Assembly: GCA_900317635.1 (NCBI GenBank)
Contig: ONHN01000009.1
Location: 1-54,326, forward strand
Direction of reading: 5' to 3'
From: an uncultured Prevotellaceae bacterium
Lineage (GTDB): Bacteria > Bacteroidota > Bacteroidia > Bacteroidales > Bacteroidaceae
DNA length: 54,326 bases
Under the pieces are notes generated by a model. It had not been told where the DNA came from. It saw only the letters and a program-made list of their open reading frames with translations, and ran no database searches. Of this stretch, positions 8,776 through 16,798 are shown one piece after another. Position 1 is the stretch's first letter. Each line of letters begins with the position of its first letter. The translations under genes and the position numbers were made by a program.

Positions 8776-9231
8776 ATGAGTTACTTAAAACAACATCCCA
8801 TTCAGAACAGCTGGATTACCGACAAGGTCGATAAGGCTATGGTCGAGTATGCTGAGCAATTTGCAGAATATTTGGCTGAAGAAAAGAAAGCTAAAGAAAA
8901 GAAAGATGTGGTAGTCGCATTAACTGCAAGTCAACTCCGCAAGTTTTTCGGCTCTGTTAAAGCGCTACAATTAAAGACTGAAGCCTTAGGCTATCAAGAA
9001 GCAGAGTTTGTTATGCTCAAAGCAAAATTGGCGTATGCTGAAGGACGTGTCCGCCAAAAGAATAATGGCAAACAATTACGCATCGCCGATTTCCGCGAAG
9101 TGATGGACGAAGCTATCAATGTCGTTGACAATAGTTCCGATAGAAAGAAATCGTTTGCAAACTTCATCAACTTCTTTGAAGCCATCGTGGCTTATCATAA
9201 AGTGTACGGAAAAGATAACGACAAACAATAA
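8776..9231 (+). CDS. csm2: Csm2, small subunit (Cas11) of the type III-A complex
   Basis: A 151-residue, charged, almost all-helical protein. The segment LTASQLRKFFGSVKALQ (about residues 54-70) matches the Csm2 signature LTTSQLRKFF, and a conserved-looking YAEGRV follows. Csm2 copies line the inner filament of the Csm complex and contact the crRNA-target duplex. The N-terminus has a Lys/Glu-rich stretch (residues 35-50) that looks flexible. Position between cas10 and csm3, with gaps of 15 and 12 bases, is the canonical order. This gene and csm3 are visibly more AT-rich than csm4. Confidence 0.9.
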   Translation: MSYLKQHPIQNSWITDKVDKAMVEYAEQFAEYLAEEKKAKEKKDVVVALTASQLRKFFGSVKALQLKTEALGYQEAEFVMLKAKLAYAEGRVRQKNNGKQLRIADFREVMDEAINVVDNSSDRKKSFANFINFFEAIVAYHKVYGKDNDKQ

Positions 9232-9243
9232 AACTATAGAACC

Positions 9244-9933
9244 ATGAAACAGTTAGTAAAGAAAATTAAATTACAATATACGCTCGAACTCCTAACAGGT
9301 CTTCACATTGGCGGCAACAGCGAAAACGTTGAAATTGGGGGCATAGACCTCCCCGTTATCAAGTTGGCCATTAAGAATAATGAACCTTACATCCCTGGTA
9401 GTTCCTTAAAGGGAAAGTTGCGTTGTTTGCTTGAACAAGTGAAGGGCGCTACTGAAGTTGGGGATTGTATAGAAGTGAATAATCTTTTTGGTATTATCAA
9501 AGATAGAGATATTGAGCAAAAAGATTTGCCTACCGATAAGAGGAAGAACAAGCCCTCAAAACTCATTGTTCGCGATGCGATGCTTGATGCCGAATCAGAG
9601 AAGTTATTGTTCAATAGCCCCAACCTCGATATGCCCTACACCGAAGCGAAATGGGAGAACACCATCAAGCGCGTTGAGGGTACTGCTGAGCACCCCCGCC
9701 AAATCGAGCGCGTCCCCGCCGGAGCTAAGTTCAACGTTGAGTTTGTCATCAATGTGTGGGATACCGACAATGAAGAAGAACTTATCGGCCTCTTAAAGAA
9801 AGGCATTCGTTTGCTCGAGAACGACTATCTTGGTGGTAGTGGCTCGCGCGGCTACGGACAGGTGAGATTTATAAAGAAAGGAGAGCCGATAGAACTCTCG
9901 CCAGCTAACGATTGGAAAGAAAAAGAAGCATAG
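9244..9933 (+). CDS. csm3: Csm3, Cas7-family backbone and target-RNA nuclease
   Basis: A 229-residue RAMP protein. EIGGIDLPVIK...EPYIPGSSLKGKLR (residues 30-61) holds the catalytic aspartate (Asp35, equivalent to the Asp that cuts target RNA every six bases in other Csm3) and the RAMP loop GSSLKGK. A glycine-rich stretch YLGGSGSRGYGQVRF lies near residue 195-209. Csm3 copies form the crRNA-bound filament. With Asp35 present the complex should slice target RNA. csm4 starts two bases after the stop, so translation is probably coupled. Confidence 0.95.
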   Translation: MKQLVKKIKLQYTLELLTGLHIGGNSENVEIGGIDLPVIKLAIKNNEPYIPGSSLKGKLRCLLEQVKGATEVGDCIEVNNLFGIIKDRDIEQKDLPTDKRKNKPSKLIVRDAMLDAESEKLLFNSPNLDMPYTEAKWENTIKRVEGTAEHPRQIERVPAGAKFNVEFVINVWDTDNEEELIGLLKKGIRLLENDYLGGSGSRGYGQVRFIKKGEPIELSPANDWKEKEA

Positions 9934-9935
9934 CT

Positions 9936-10940
9936 ATGGCAACCTACAAACTCTATAAGTTGCACTTCACCGCCCCAGTGCACATCGGTTCGCCGCGCGA
10001 GGACGACGACGTGAGCCTGCGCACCATCCATTCCGATACGCTTTATGCGGCACTCATGGCGTGCTTGGCAAAGGTGGGCACCGACCTCCCCGCCAATGGC
10101 GACTTGGGTTTCACGCTGAGCGATTCGTTCCCCTACTATCAAAAGGAGGCCGACAGCCAGCCCGTCTATTTCTTGCCTAAGCCTCAGCGCGTCAAGATGC
10201 CTCACTTAGATGACCTCAGCAAACTCAAGGCGATGAAGAAGGTGGCATGGATCGAAGCCGCGCTCTATGCTGACGTGTTGGCAGGTGCCGATCCCTTTGC
10301 AGAGGCCAGTGCCCAAGCGGCCTACCTCACAAAGGCGGAGTTGTCCAAAGACATCGAAGGTAACGCCGAAGACTTCGTGCGCTCGGAAGTATCGCAGCGC
10401 GTAACCATCAAATCTCGCACGGGCGAAGAGGATGCAGAACCCTACTTCGTAGATAAAATTGTCTTTAAAGACCATGCAGGCCTATACTTCCTTGCTGAAG
10501 GCAATACCGCGCTCCTCGAGCGCGCCTTGAAACTCCTCTCGCTCGAAGGCATAGGCACCGACCGAGGTGTGGGTTTCGGCTTTTTCGACTACGAACAAGG
10601 CCAGCTCAGCATTGACGTGCCCGCCAATGCCACGCACCAAGTATCCCTCTCGCTCTTCATCCCCGAAAGCAAAGCGCAGTTGGAGGCACTGCTCGACAGC
10701 GACGCCGTGGCCTACGACTTCGTGCGCCGTGGCGGCTGGATCACCACTCCTCCCTACACCACCCTGCGCAAGAATGCCATCTACGCCTTCCTTCCTGGCT
10801 CCGTCTTTAAGAAGATAAATAATGAAACCACACTGGGCCGCATCGTTGACCTCCGTCCACAAATAGGCGAACTCACCCCCGACCACCCCATCTGGCGCAT
10901 GGGCCGAGCCCTGATGTTACCGATTAACATAAAGCAATAG
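9936..10940 (+). CDS. csm4: Csm4, Cas5-family subunit binding the crRNA 5' handle
   Basis: A 334-residue RAMP protein beginning MATYKLYKLHFTAPVHIGSPREDDD, with IHSDTLYAALM (residues about 30-40), the usual Csm4 pattern, and the glycine-rich loop LEGIGTDRGVGFGFF near residues 208-222. Csm4 caps the foot of the complex, holds the repeat-derived 5' handle and touches Cas10. The ATG at 9936 is chosen over the in-frame upstream start within csm3 because it gives the family N-terminus and a two-base gap. csm5 starts four bases downstream. Confidence 0.92.
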   Translation: MATYKLYKLHFTAPVHIGSPREDDDVSLRTIHSDTLYAALMACLAKVGTDLPANGDLGFTLSDSFPYYQKEADSQPVYFLPKPQRVKMPHLDDLSKLKAMKKVAWIEAALYADVLAGADPFAEASAQAAYLTKAELSKDIEGNAEDFVRSEVSQRVTIKSRTGEEDAEPYFVDKIVFKDHAGLYFLAEGNTALLERALKLLSLEGIGTDRGVGFGFFDYEQGQLSIDVPANATHQVSLSLFIPESKAQLEALLDSDAVAYDFVRRGGWITTPPYTTLRKNAIYAFLPGSVFKKINNETTLGRIVDLRPQIGELTPDHPIWRMGRALMLPINIKQ

Positions 10941-10944
10941 AGGT

Positions 10945-12615
10945 ATGGAAAACAAGAGATACAACATAGAATTAGAAGTCGTCACGCCCCTCTGCGTAGG
11001 TGCAGGCGGCGAAAACGATTGGGTAAAAGGTGCCGACTACGTGGAGAAAGACGGTAAGGTCTATGTGATAGATTTGAAGTGGTTCTACGACGAAATAGGT
11101 AAAGACGGGATAGATAAATTGTCGCAGGCTTACGCCACGTCTAATATGGATGGTATCTTATCTCTTATAGGAAATAAGCTTGAGAGCGTGTCCCGATATA
11201 TCTTCGACTCACCTGAAACGAGCGAAAATCCTATCAAGACGTTCCTGCGCACTCAGCTATATAATCGCCCGTTAATAGCTGGCACTTCCCTGAAAGGTGC
11301 GATCCGCTCTGCCTTGTTCAAGGAGTTTCGCCCTGAAGGTCCTAAGGATAGAGATAGTAAAGAAAACGAAAAAGCTTTCGGCGGTATTCAGGACAACTTG
11401 ATGAAGTTTCTGCAAGTGGGCGACATAGAGATGGCTGAAACCACCTTGGTCAACACCAAAGTCTTTAGCCTCATCGGCTCGGGAGACTCATGGGATGGCG
11501 GTTGGAAAGATACATTGAATGGAAAAAACTTACGCACATACAACCCGCAAGGCTTCAACACCCTTTACGAATGTGTCTATCCAGGCGAAACGGGGCTCGG
11601 AACAATTACATACGCGGTTAATGCCGCTACCTCTAAGGTTTCCGAGAAGCAGCGACTACAGCAAGGAGGGATAGAAGAACTCTTCAGGATTATCAATCAG
11701 AGAACTCGCGAATACCTTGATAAGGAAAAGAAATTTTTTGAGCAATATCCAGCTAATCGCTCCGAAGAGATAATCGACTGCATTGATATGCTCAGCGAGG
11801 AGTTGGACAACATGATGTCCGACAATAAGTCGTGTCTACTGAAAATGTCTGCCGGCGTAGGCTTCCACTCCATTACGGGCGACTGGCAATGTAAAGACTA
11901 TACAAATACGGGTTTTTATGGCGAAAAACATCGTCACGCCGGCAAGAAGAAGTACAAATCGCGCAAAATAGCTGAATACGACAGGAAACTGTATTTGATG
12001 GGCTTTGTAGCGCTTCACCTATTGCCCGATGAAAAAGCGAAAGAGTGCAGAAGTTCGTTGGATAAAGAGCACATTGCGCGTCTGCAAGAGGCGGCTGAGG
12101 CTGAAGCAAGAAGAAAAGCCGAGGCTGAAGCAAAGCAGCGAGCTAAACAGCAACAACGTATGCGTCAAGCCAAGTTCGATGCCCTCTTCCAAGAAGCAAA
12201 AGACCTGAATGTGGATGGCCACTTAGATGAGGCTATTGCGAAGCTTAATGAGGCGCTCGCCTTGCTACCCAATGATGTCGATGCCCTAAAGTTGCTTGCT
12301 GAAGTAAAGAAACGACAAGAGAACCAAGCCAGTATCAAGAAGTTAGAAGAAGCTGCCGCCAAGCGTTTATCGGGTTCGTTGGCCGATGTCTTTGAAGGGA
12401 AGAGCATCGGTGCCTTAGGCACCTTAATCGCTACAACGCAGAAATGGCTCAAAGCAAATCCTGAGGTCAGCATCGGCGATGCCGAGTACGAAGCGATTAA
12501 AAAGGTGGTAACGAACTTTCCTAAAAATGAGAAGCGCAATATCAAGAAGAACTCCAAGAAGCTCATCGAATTCCTTGGCCAAGATAGGGCAGATGAGTTG
12601 GTAGGAACTTTCTAA
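10945..12615 (+). CDS. csm5: Csm5 with an unusual coiled-coil/TPR C-terminal extension
   Basis: A 556-residue protein. Residues 1 to about 365 are a normal Csm5 RAMP core: VVTPLCVGAGGENDWVKGADYV at the N-terminus, AGTSLKGAIRSALFKEF near 112-128, and FHSITGDWQCKDYT near 312. Csm5 caps the head end of the complex and helps crRNA maturation. From about 372 the protein continues with an Ala/Glu/Arg-rich coiled coil (to about 410), a tetratricopeptide-like hairpin (DALFQEAKDLNVDGHLDEAI, then AIAKLNEALALLPNDVDALKLL; about 413-455), and a 90-residue lysine-rich helical end. Csm5 is usually 350-400 residues, so this extension is unexpected. It is followed by a 378-base gap filled by repeat element copy B. 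Confidence 0.9.
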   Translation: MENKRYNIELEVVTPLCVGAGGENDWVKGADYVEKDGKVYVIDLKWFYDEIGKDGIDKLSQAYATSNMDGILSLIGNKLESVSRYIFDSPETSENPIKTFLRTQLYNRPLIAGTSLKGAIRSALFKEFRPEGPKDRDSKENEKAFGGIQDNLMKFLQVGDIEMAETTLVNTKVFSLIGSGDSWDGGWKDTLNGKNLRTYNPQGFNTLYECVYPGETGLGTITYAVNAATSKVSEKQRLQQGGIEELFRIINQRTREYLDKEKKFFEQYPANRSEEIIDCIDMLSEELDNMMSDNKSCLLKMSAGVGFHSITGDWQCKDYTNTGFYGEKHRHAGKKKYKSRKIAEYDRKLYLMGFVALHLLPDEKAKECRSSLDKEHIARLQEAAEAEARRKAEAEAKQRAKQQQRMRQAKFDALFQEAKDLNVDGHLDEAIAKLNEALALLPNDVDALKLLAEVKKRQENQASIKKLEEAAAKRLSGSLADVFEGKSIGALGTLIATTQKWLKANPEVSIGDAEYEAIKKVVTNFPKNEKRNIKKNSKKLIEFLGQDRADELVGTF

Positions 12616-12630
12616 TTTATAGAACGCCCC

Positions 12631-12971
12631 TTAAGGTTCTGGAGTTCCTGCTCTGGTGGTGCGCAGCGCGCACCACACCATGCTTAACCGCGTATTCCGA
12701 TGAGCGAAGAGGAATGCGCGGTAGGTGAGGGGTAGATAAGGTCCGTGCGCAGAGCGTGCCGCACATTATAAGAATAAGAATGTATAACCGATAAGTCATG
12801 TCAGGGGTAAAGCTTTGTGACGTGCAGTACGCTTCTCGCACTGGCCATATCGTCATTAGTTTGCCGCGCACCACTCGTCGCTACGCTCCTCGCGGTACGC
12901 GGTTACGCAAGGTATGGTACGCTTCGCGCACCATTTATCCCACCCATATCACATCAAATTAAACTTGAATT
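12631..12971 (+). repeat. MITE-like inverted-repeat element, copy B (long form) filling the csm5-csx1 gap
   Basis: The whole 378-base stretch between csm5 and csx1 is noncoding. It begins GGTTCTGGAGTTCCTGCTC and ends with CAAATTAAACTTGAATTAG, the same ends as copy A, and contains several palindromes of the type GGTGCGCAGCGCGCACC. The middle (GCGCGGTAGGTGAGGG, GTGCGCAGAGCGTGCCGC) matches the reverse complement of copy D at 47.4-47.6 kb. No promoter of the TAnnTTTG type is visible, so the downstream effector genes probably depend on readthrough. Confidence 0.65.
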
Positions 12972-12993
12972 AGTAATCTCTAAATAAAAACCT

Positions 12994-14331
12994 ATGGCAC
13001 GCAAGGTATTTATATCCTTCCTCGGCTTCTCAAACTATAGCGAAGGTATCTACTATATAGACGATTTTCAAGCTCAGAGTGCGCGCTTCATTCAGGCAGC
13101 CACGTTGGAGTACCTCCAAACGAAGGAAACGTGGACAGCGAACGATGTGGCCTACATTCTACTCACTAAAGGTGCCGAAGAAAAGAACTGGGTTGACGAT
13201 GGACAAGTGGACAGAGAGACGAAACAAATTATCAAACAAAAAGGCCTGAACTCTGTGCTCATTGCTCGCAAATATCCTTTCCCCATTGAAACAGTTCGCA
13301 ATTTGCCCGACGGCAACAACGAAGAAGAGGTCTTTACTATTTTCAGCCGCGTCTTCGACGTTCTTCGCGAAGGCGACCAACTCTACTTCGACGTGACTCA
13401 CGGCTTCCGCTCCCTGCCCATGCTCGCACTCGTCATGACCAACTATGCCAAGTTCCTTAAGAACATCACGGTGCAAAGCATCACCTACGGCAACTGGGAA
13501 GCGCGCAAAAAGCGAGAAGATGAACGCTTCTATGCCCCCATCATCGACCTACTGCCCCTCTCACAAATACAAGACTGGACCTTCGCCGCCGCCGATTTCC
13601 TTAAGAATGGCAACGCTGATAGGTTTGCGGAGTTGGCAGAAGAAAACCGCCGTGCAGTTTGCAAAATGCTAAAAAGTGCTGACCCGCAAGCCACATCGTT
13701 GGGAAATTTAGGGAAAGCTTTAAAGGATGTATCTGATGATTTCCTAACTTGTCGAGGGAAAGATCTATTAATTCCCAAACACATGGCAACATTGCGCCGA
13801 CGTTTAGAAGAAATAGACAATTTAGTCATCCAGCCACTTGAGCCTGTCGTCAATGAACTTTCAAAAGCGTTTGAACCTTTCAGCGTTGATACAAGCGACG
13901 AACAAATGCTCAATGGTTTTTTGGCGGCCAAGTGGTGTATTGACCACAACCTCTATCAGCAAGCGGCAACTATCTTGCAAGAGAATGTTGTCACTTTCTT
14001 CTGTAAACGCCACAATATTACTTTAGAAACAGAGGCAACACGCAAACTTGTCAACAATGCCTTCTATTATTCTTTAGGCAAATTTTTTTCAGACGAAGAG
14101 CGTCAGCAGGCACGAGTAAGGATAGAAGAGTCTGAAGTCTTGCAACAACTTCTTTCAGACCCGTTGTTGAATGATAATGATACTACTAAGGCGTTTTCCT
14201 TACTTACTCACGAGCGAAACGACTTCAATCATAGTGGGATGCGCCCGCAACCACACTCTCCCAAGAGAATTCGAGGGAACATAAAGAAAGCTTTCGATAT
14301 CCTAAACAAGAAACTTAACCCCCATGCCTAA
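12994..14331 (+). CDS. Csx1-type CARF-HEPN ribonuclease (TM1812/TIGR02221-like)
   Basis: A 445-residue protein. The N-terminus VFISFLGFSNYSEGIYY and the downstream YFDVTHGFRSLPML (about residues 131-144) are those of the TM1812/TIGR02221 group of CARF proteins (Csx1/Csx2). The C-terminal third is helical and contains the HEPN catalytic pair R-x4-H as RNDFNH (Arg408, His413). CARF binds cyclic oligoadenylate made by Cas10 and switches on the HEPN RNase, causing non-specific RNA cleavage. It overlaps the next gene by eight bases (ATGCCTAA), which indicates translational coupling. The middle of the gene (13670-14230) is noticeably more AT-rich than the rest. Confidence 0.88.
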   Translation: MARKVFISFLGFSNYSEGIYYIDDFQAQSARFIQAATLEYLQTKETWTANDVAYILLTKGAEEKNWVDDGQVDRETKQIIKQKGLNSVLIARKYPFPIETVRNLPDGNNEEEVFTIFSRVFDVLREGDQLYFDVTHGFRSLPMLALVMTNYAKFLKNITVQSITYGNWEARKKREDERFYAPIIDLLPLSQIQDWTFAAADFLKNGNADRFAELAEENRRAVCKMLKSADPQATSLGNLGKALKDVSDDFLTCRGKDLLIPKHMATLRRRLEEIDNLVIQPLEPVVNELSKAFEPFSVDTSDEQMLNGFLAAKWCIDHNLYQQAATILQENVVTFFCKRHNITLETEATRKLVNNAFYYSLGKFFSDEERQQARVRIEESEVLQQLLSDPLLNDNDTTKAFSLLTHERNDFNHSGMRPQPHSPKRIRGNIKKAFDILNKKLNPHA

Positions 14332-15451
14332 AGCCCACATCGCCTTAGTAGGCGGGCAACCCGTGCCCGTATATATCGGTATTGAAGACGACGCACAAGC
14401 GCAGGACATCGTCTTGGTATGTTCTCGCGATAGTTACGTTGAGGCAAAGCGCATTAAGGACAACCTCCCCGCGCGCAACATCAGCATTGAGCAATGCTCG
14501 CCCGTGGACCTCCACGAGATAGAAACCTTGGCCGCCCGCCTCAAGGAGCAGTTTGCCGACTATGAACTCACGCTCAACCTCACCAGCGGCACGAAGCTCT
14601 GGACGCTCTCGTTCTTCCGTATCTTTGTCGATGCGCCCGCCGTAAGGTTCATCTACGTTGACCAAAGCAACCGCATCACCGACATCGTCAGCAAAACCTC
14701 CCACACCGCACAAATCGACACGCTGAAGCGCATCGCCCTCTACGGCACACCGCTCAAGTCCTATCGCTCGCTCGAGGATTATACCCATGCCGACTTCCAA
14801 GCCATAGCCGTCATAGAAGAACTGCGACAAGCAAACACACCCGAGTTTCGTTTGCTCACCTCTAAAGAGCCATCTGAAGCTTTAGCCAAACAAGGAAATC
14901 TTTACCGCAAAACGAAGAATGGCTCGTTCCTTGAATGGTCACCCGACAAGCAAGCCGCCACGATGTTTATCGAACATTGGAAGACAGGAGCGCCTATCAA
15001 GCGCATCATCGCTTGCGACCACCTCGAAGACATCCTCTACAACTTCGCATGGTTTGAACTGAAAACGGCCTGCAAATTGAGGGAAAACCCTCACATCCGC
15101 AACATCTGGCTCAACTGCACGTTCGAATACCAACAAGGCAATCCGAAAAACGAAATTGACATCATTGCCGAGTTTGGCAATCGTTTGCTCTTCGTGGAGT
15201 GTAAAACAATGATACACGACACTACCGATATCGACAAGTTTCATAGTGCGCTGCGCAACTTCAGCGGTACGAGTTCGATGGGACTCTTCGTTACCAACGA
15301 CCGCCCGTATCCACGAATGAAAGACAACTATCAGCGCGCCATTGAGAAGTGTCGCGACAACAACATCCTCTTTTTCAACTTCGCCAAAGCTAAGGAGCGC
15401 CCACTCTCCGACTTAATCGAAATGCGTCTTTCATCTCAAAACAAACGCTAA
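14324..15451 (+). CDS. Card1/Can2-type CARF PD-(D/E)XK nuclease (DUF1887-like)
   Basis: A 375-residue protein, close to the length of Card1. Residues 1 to about 140 form a CARF domain with the ligand-binding pattern LNLTSGTKLW (Asn85 to Lys91). A linker winged-helix-like part follows. The C-terminal domain is a PD-(D/E)XK nuclease: NEIDIIAEFGNRLLFVECKT, with Asp279, Glu292 and Lys294 as the metal/catalytic set. Card1 and Can2 are activated by cyclic tetra-adenylate and nick DNA and/or cleave single-stranded nucleic acid, arresting the infected cell. Start overlaps csx1 by eight bases; its TAA shares one base with the ATG of the next gene. It is the second cOA effector in this locus. Confidence 0.88.
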   Translation: MPKAHIALVGGQPVPVYIGIEDDAQAQDIVLVCSRDSYVEAKRIKDNLPARNISIEQCSPVDLHEIETLAARLKEQFADYELTLNLTSGTKLWTLSFFRIFVDAPAVRFIYVDQSNRITDIVSKTSHTAQIDTLKRIALYGTPLKSYRSLEDYTHADFQAIAVIEELRQANTPEFRLLTSKEPSEALAKQGNLYRKTKNGSFLEWSPDKQAATMFIEHWKTGAPIKRIIACDHLEDILYNFAWFELKTACKLRENPHIRNIWLNCTFEYQQGNPKNEIDIIAEFGNRLLFVECKTMIHDTTDIDKFHSALRNFSGTSSMGLFVTNDRPYPRMKDNYQRAIEKCRDNNILFFNFAKAKERPLSDLIEMRLSSQNKR

Positions 15452-15816
15452 TGCACCCGCTCTTTCTCAACCTCAGCAACCACCCCTCCGCCGCATGGAG
15501 TCCCGAGCAGTTCCGTGCGGCCGAAGCCATCGGCGAAGTGACGGATATGCCTTTCCCCGCCGTCAGTCCCGAGGCCGACGAAGCCTACGTGCAAAGTCTG
15601 GCCTACGACTATTGCCGCCAGATTATGCAAATGAACAAGGAGCAGCCCGTCATCGTCCACGTCATGGGCGAGATGACCTTTTGCTTCGCCCTCGTCGAAC
15701 TGCTGAAAGCGGCGTGCATACCCTGCGTAGCCTCTACAACCCTGCGCAAGACCCAGACCACGCCCGACGGACGCAAAATCTCCGAATTCCACTTCTGCCG
15801 CTTTAGGCAGTACTAA
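15451..15816 (+). CDS. Unnamed 121-aa CRISPR ancillary protein, candidate ring nuclease
   Basis: A 121-residue protein whose ATG overlaps the Card1-like stop by one base (TAATG). It begins FLNLSNHP (residues 5-12) and has HVMGEMTF (70-77) at the end of a strand followed by a helix, then CVASTTLR (92-99) and a C-terminal KISEFHFCRFRQY. This alternation of strands and helices with small-residue and Ser/Thr/Arg loops resembles a minimal Rossmann/CARF fold. It does not match my recollection of Csx3, Csx15, Csx16, Csx20 or Crn1, so I give no name. Position as the last gene of a coupled csx1-card1 cassette suggests cleavage or sequestration of cyclic oligoadenylate. I recall similar short proteins beside other CARF genes but cannot verify it. 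Confidence 0.7.
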   Translation: MHPLFLNLSNHPSAAWSPEQFRAAEAIGEVTDMPFPAVSPEADEAYVQSLAYDYCRQIMQMNKEQPVIVHVMGEMTFCFALVELLKAACIPCVASTTLRKTQTTPDGRKISEFHFCRFRQY

Positions 15817-15829
15817 TAGTTTTCAACTC

Positions 15830-15855
15830 CTTTCTTGCCGATATCGGCAAGAAAG
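15830..15855. promoter_or_regulatory. 26-base perfect palindrome, putative operator
   Basis: CTTTCTTGCCGAT and its exact reverse complement are fused without a loop, just upstream of the -7 element at 15858. A loopless perfect palindrome overlapping the -33 position fits a dimeric repressor site better than a terminator, though it also lies 14 bases after the stop of the 121-aa gene. Confidence 0.6.
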
Positions 15856-15857
15856 TT

Positions 15858-15865
15858 TATCTTTG
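15858..15865 (+). promoter_or_regulatory. -7 element in front of the fic remnant
   Basis: TATCTTTG, two bases after the palindrome. It would have driven the now broken fic gene or a lost gene before it. Confidence 0.6.
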
Positions 15866-15954
15866 CATCCTAATTGCGACGTTTTCTTGGATAAGAGACA
15901 TTCGCGATGACTTGTGGTGGGCATAAATCGACCAGTCATTACCGATAGTGAAAG

Positions 15955-16345
15955 ATTGCCGTTGGCGACTATAAGTTGTTGCCCAACGAGGTAGGAGGCA
16001 CCGACACAACAAGCCCTAAGGATGTTCATGCCGAGTTGGCTGCTCTTTTATCGGATTACAATGCCCTTAGTCCAGCTACCTTTATCGACATTTTCCACTT
16101 CCACGTCAGCTTTGAGCGCATCCACCCCTTCCAAGACGGAAATGGGCGCGTAGGACGCCTGCTGATGTTCTGGCAATGCCTAAAAAACGACCTTCCCCCC
16201 CCTTATCATTACCGAAGATTTGCGCTTCTTCTATTATAGAGGTTTGCAACAATGGGGGCATACCAACGGTTTCTTCACCGACATTTGCCTCACCGCCCAG
16301 GACCGTTACAAGGCACACCTCGACTACTTTCAAATTCCATATTAA
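15955..16345 (+). pseudogene. Fic-domain protein, frameshifted and N-terminally truncated
   Basis: From 15970 the reading frame gives VGDYKLLPNEVGG, then FHVSFERIHPFQDGNGRVGR, the Fic motif HPFx[D/E]GNGRxxR intact. At a run of eight Cs (16195-16202) the frame is lost; with seven Cs it would continue LIITEDLRFFYYRGLQQWG and so on to IPY and TAA at 16343-16345, the normal family C-terminus. Just upstream of VGDYK the frame meets TAG TGA, while another frame reads TDSE, so a second frameshift and loss of about 100 N-terminal residues are likely. Fic proteins AMPylate targets and often act in toxin-antitoxin pairs. The gene is probably dead; the C-run alone could vary in phase, but the missing N-terminus argues against function. 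Confidence 0.8.
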
Positions 16346-16667
16346 CGCGCGGGGGATAGAAAGCGTGGTGGGTTAGACGAGCGCCTGGGAGCGCGGGTGC
16401 CTCGCCCGTCTCTATATATTTCACACGAATGCCCACGAATTACCACGAATTGTTCATTAATTATTCATGAGTCATTCGTGGCCATTCATGCACATTCGTG
16501 TTAAAAGCATATCCTCCGCCTCACCCGCCTCTAACCGGGTACGCAGGCGTCTCGCCTGCACCTAATCGCTACGAAAGCAGCGAGGCCCTGCCGCAGATCA
16601 TCATCTGCGATAGTCTTTAACATCCCAACCACCGAACGTATTATAGCAGTTATTTCCCCCGTGCTTT
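16346..16667. other. Noncoding stretch with dispersed repeats
   Basis: No gene. It holds a run of ATTCGTG/CACGAAT words (16421-16505), nearly identical in part to the reverse complement of 21403-21445, and a palindrome of the GCAGGCGTCTCGCCTGC type (16543-16559). Confidence 0.6.
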
Positions 16668-16760
16668 CCTATTTATTTGTTTGGTTTTTTTCGTTTTCAG
16701 CCTATTTATTTGTTTGGATTTTTTCGTTTTCAGCCTATTTATTTGTTTGGATTTTTTTAA
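16668..16760 (+). repeat. 33-base tandem repeat, about 2.8 copies, upstream of the DUF4143 ATPase gene
   Basis: Units at 16668-16700, 16701-16733 and 16734 to about 16760 share CCTATTTATTTGTTTGG, T-tract, CGTTTTCAG; units 1 and 2 differ at one base. Each contains the ATTTG that serves as -33 element in the third unit. Confidence 0.9.
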
Positions 16761-16773
16761 GTTTGTATCTTTG
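16742..16773 (+). promoter_or_regulatory. Promoter of the DUF4143 ATPase gene
   Basis: TTTG (16742-16745) in the last 33-base unit, a 20-base spacer and TATCTTTG (16766-16773), 25 bases before the ATG. Confidence 0.75.
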
Positions 16774-16798
16774 CAGCCGTAAATAAAGGGAAGCAACG

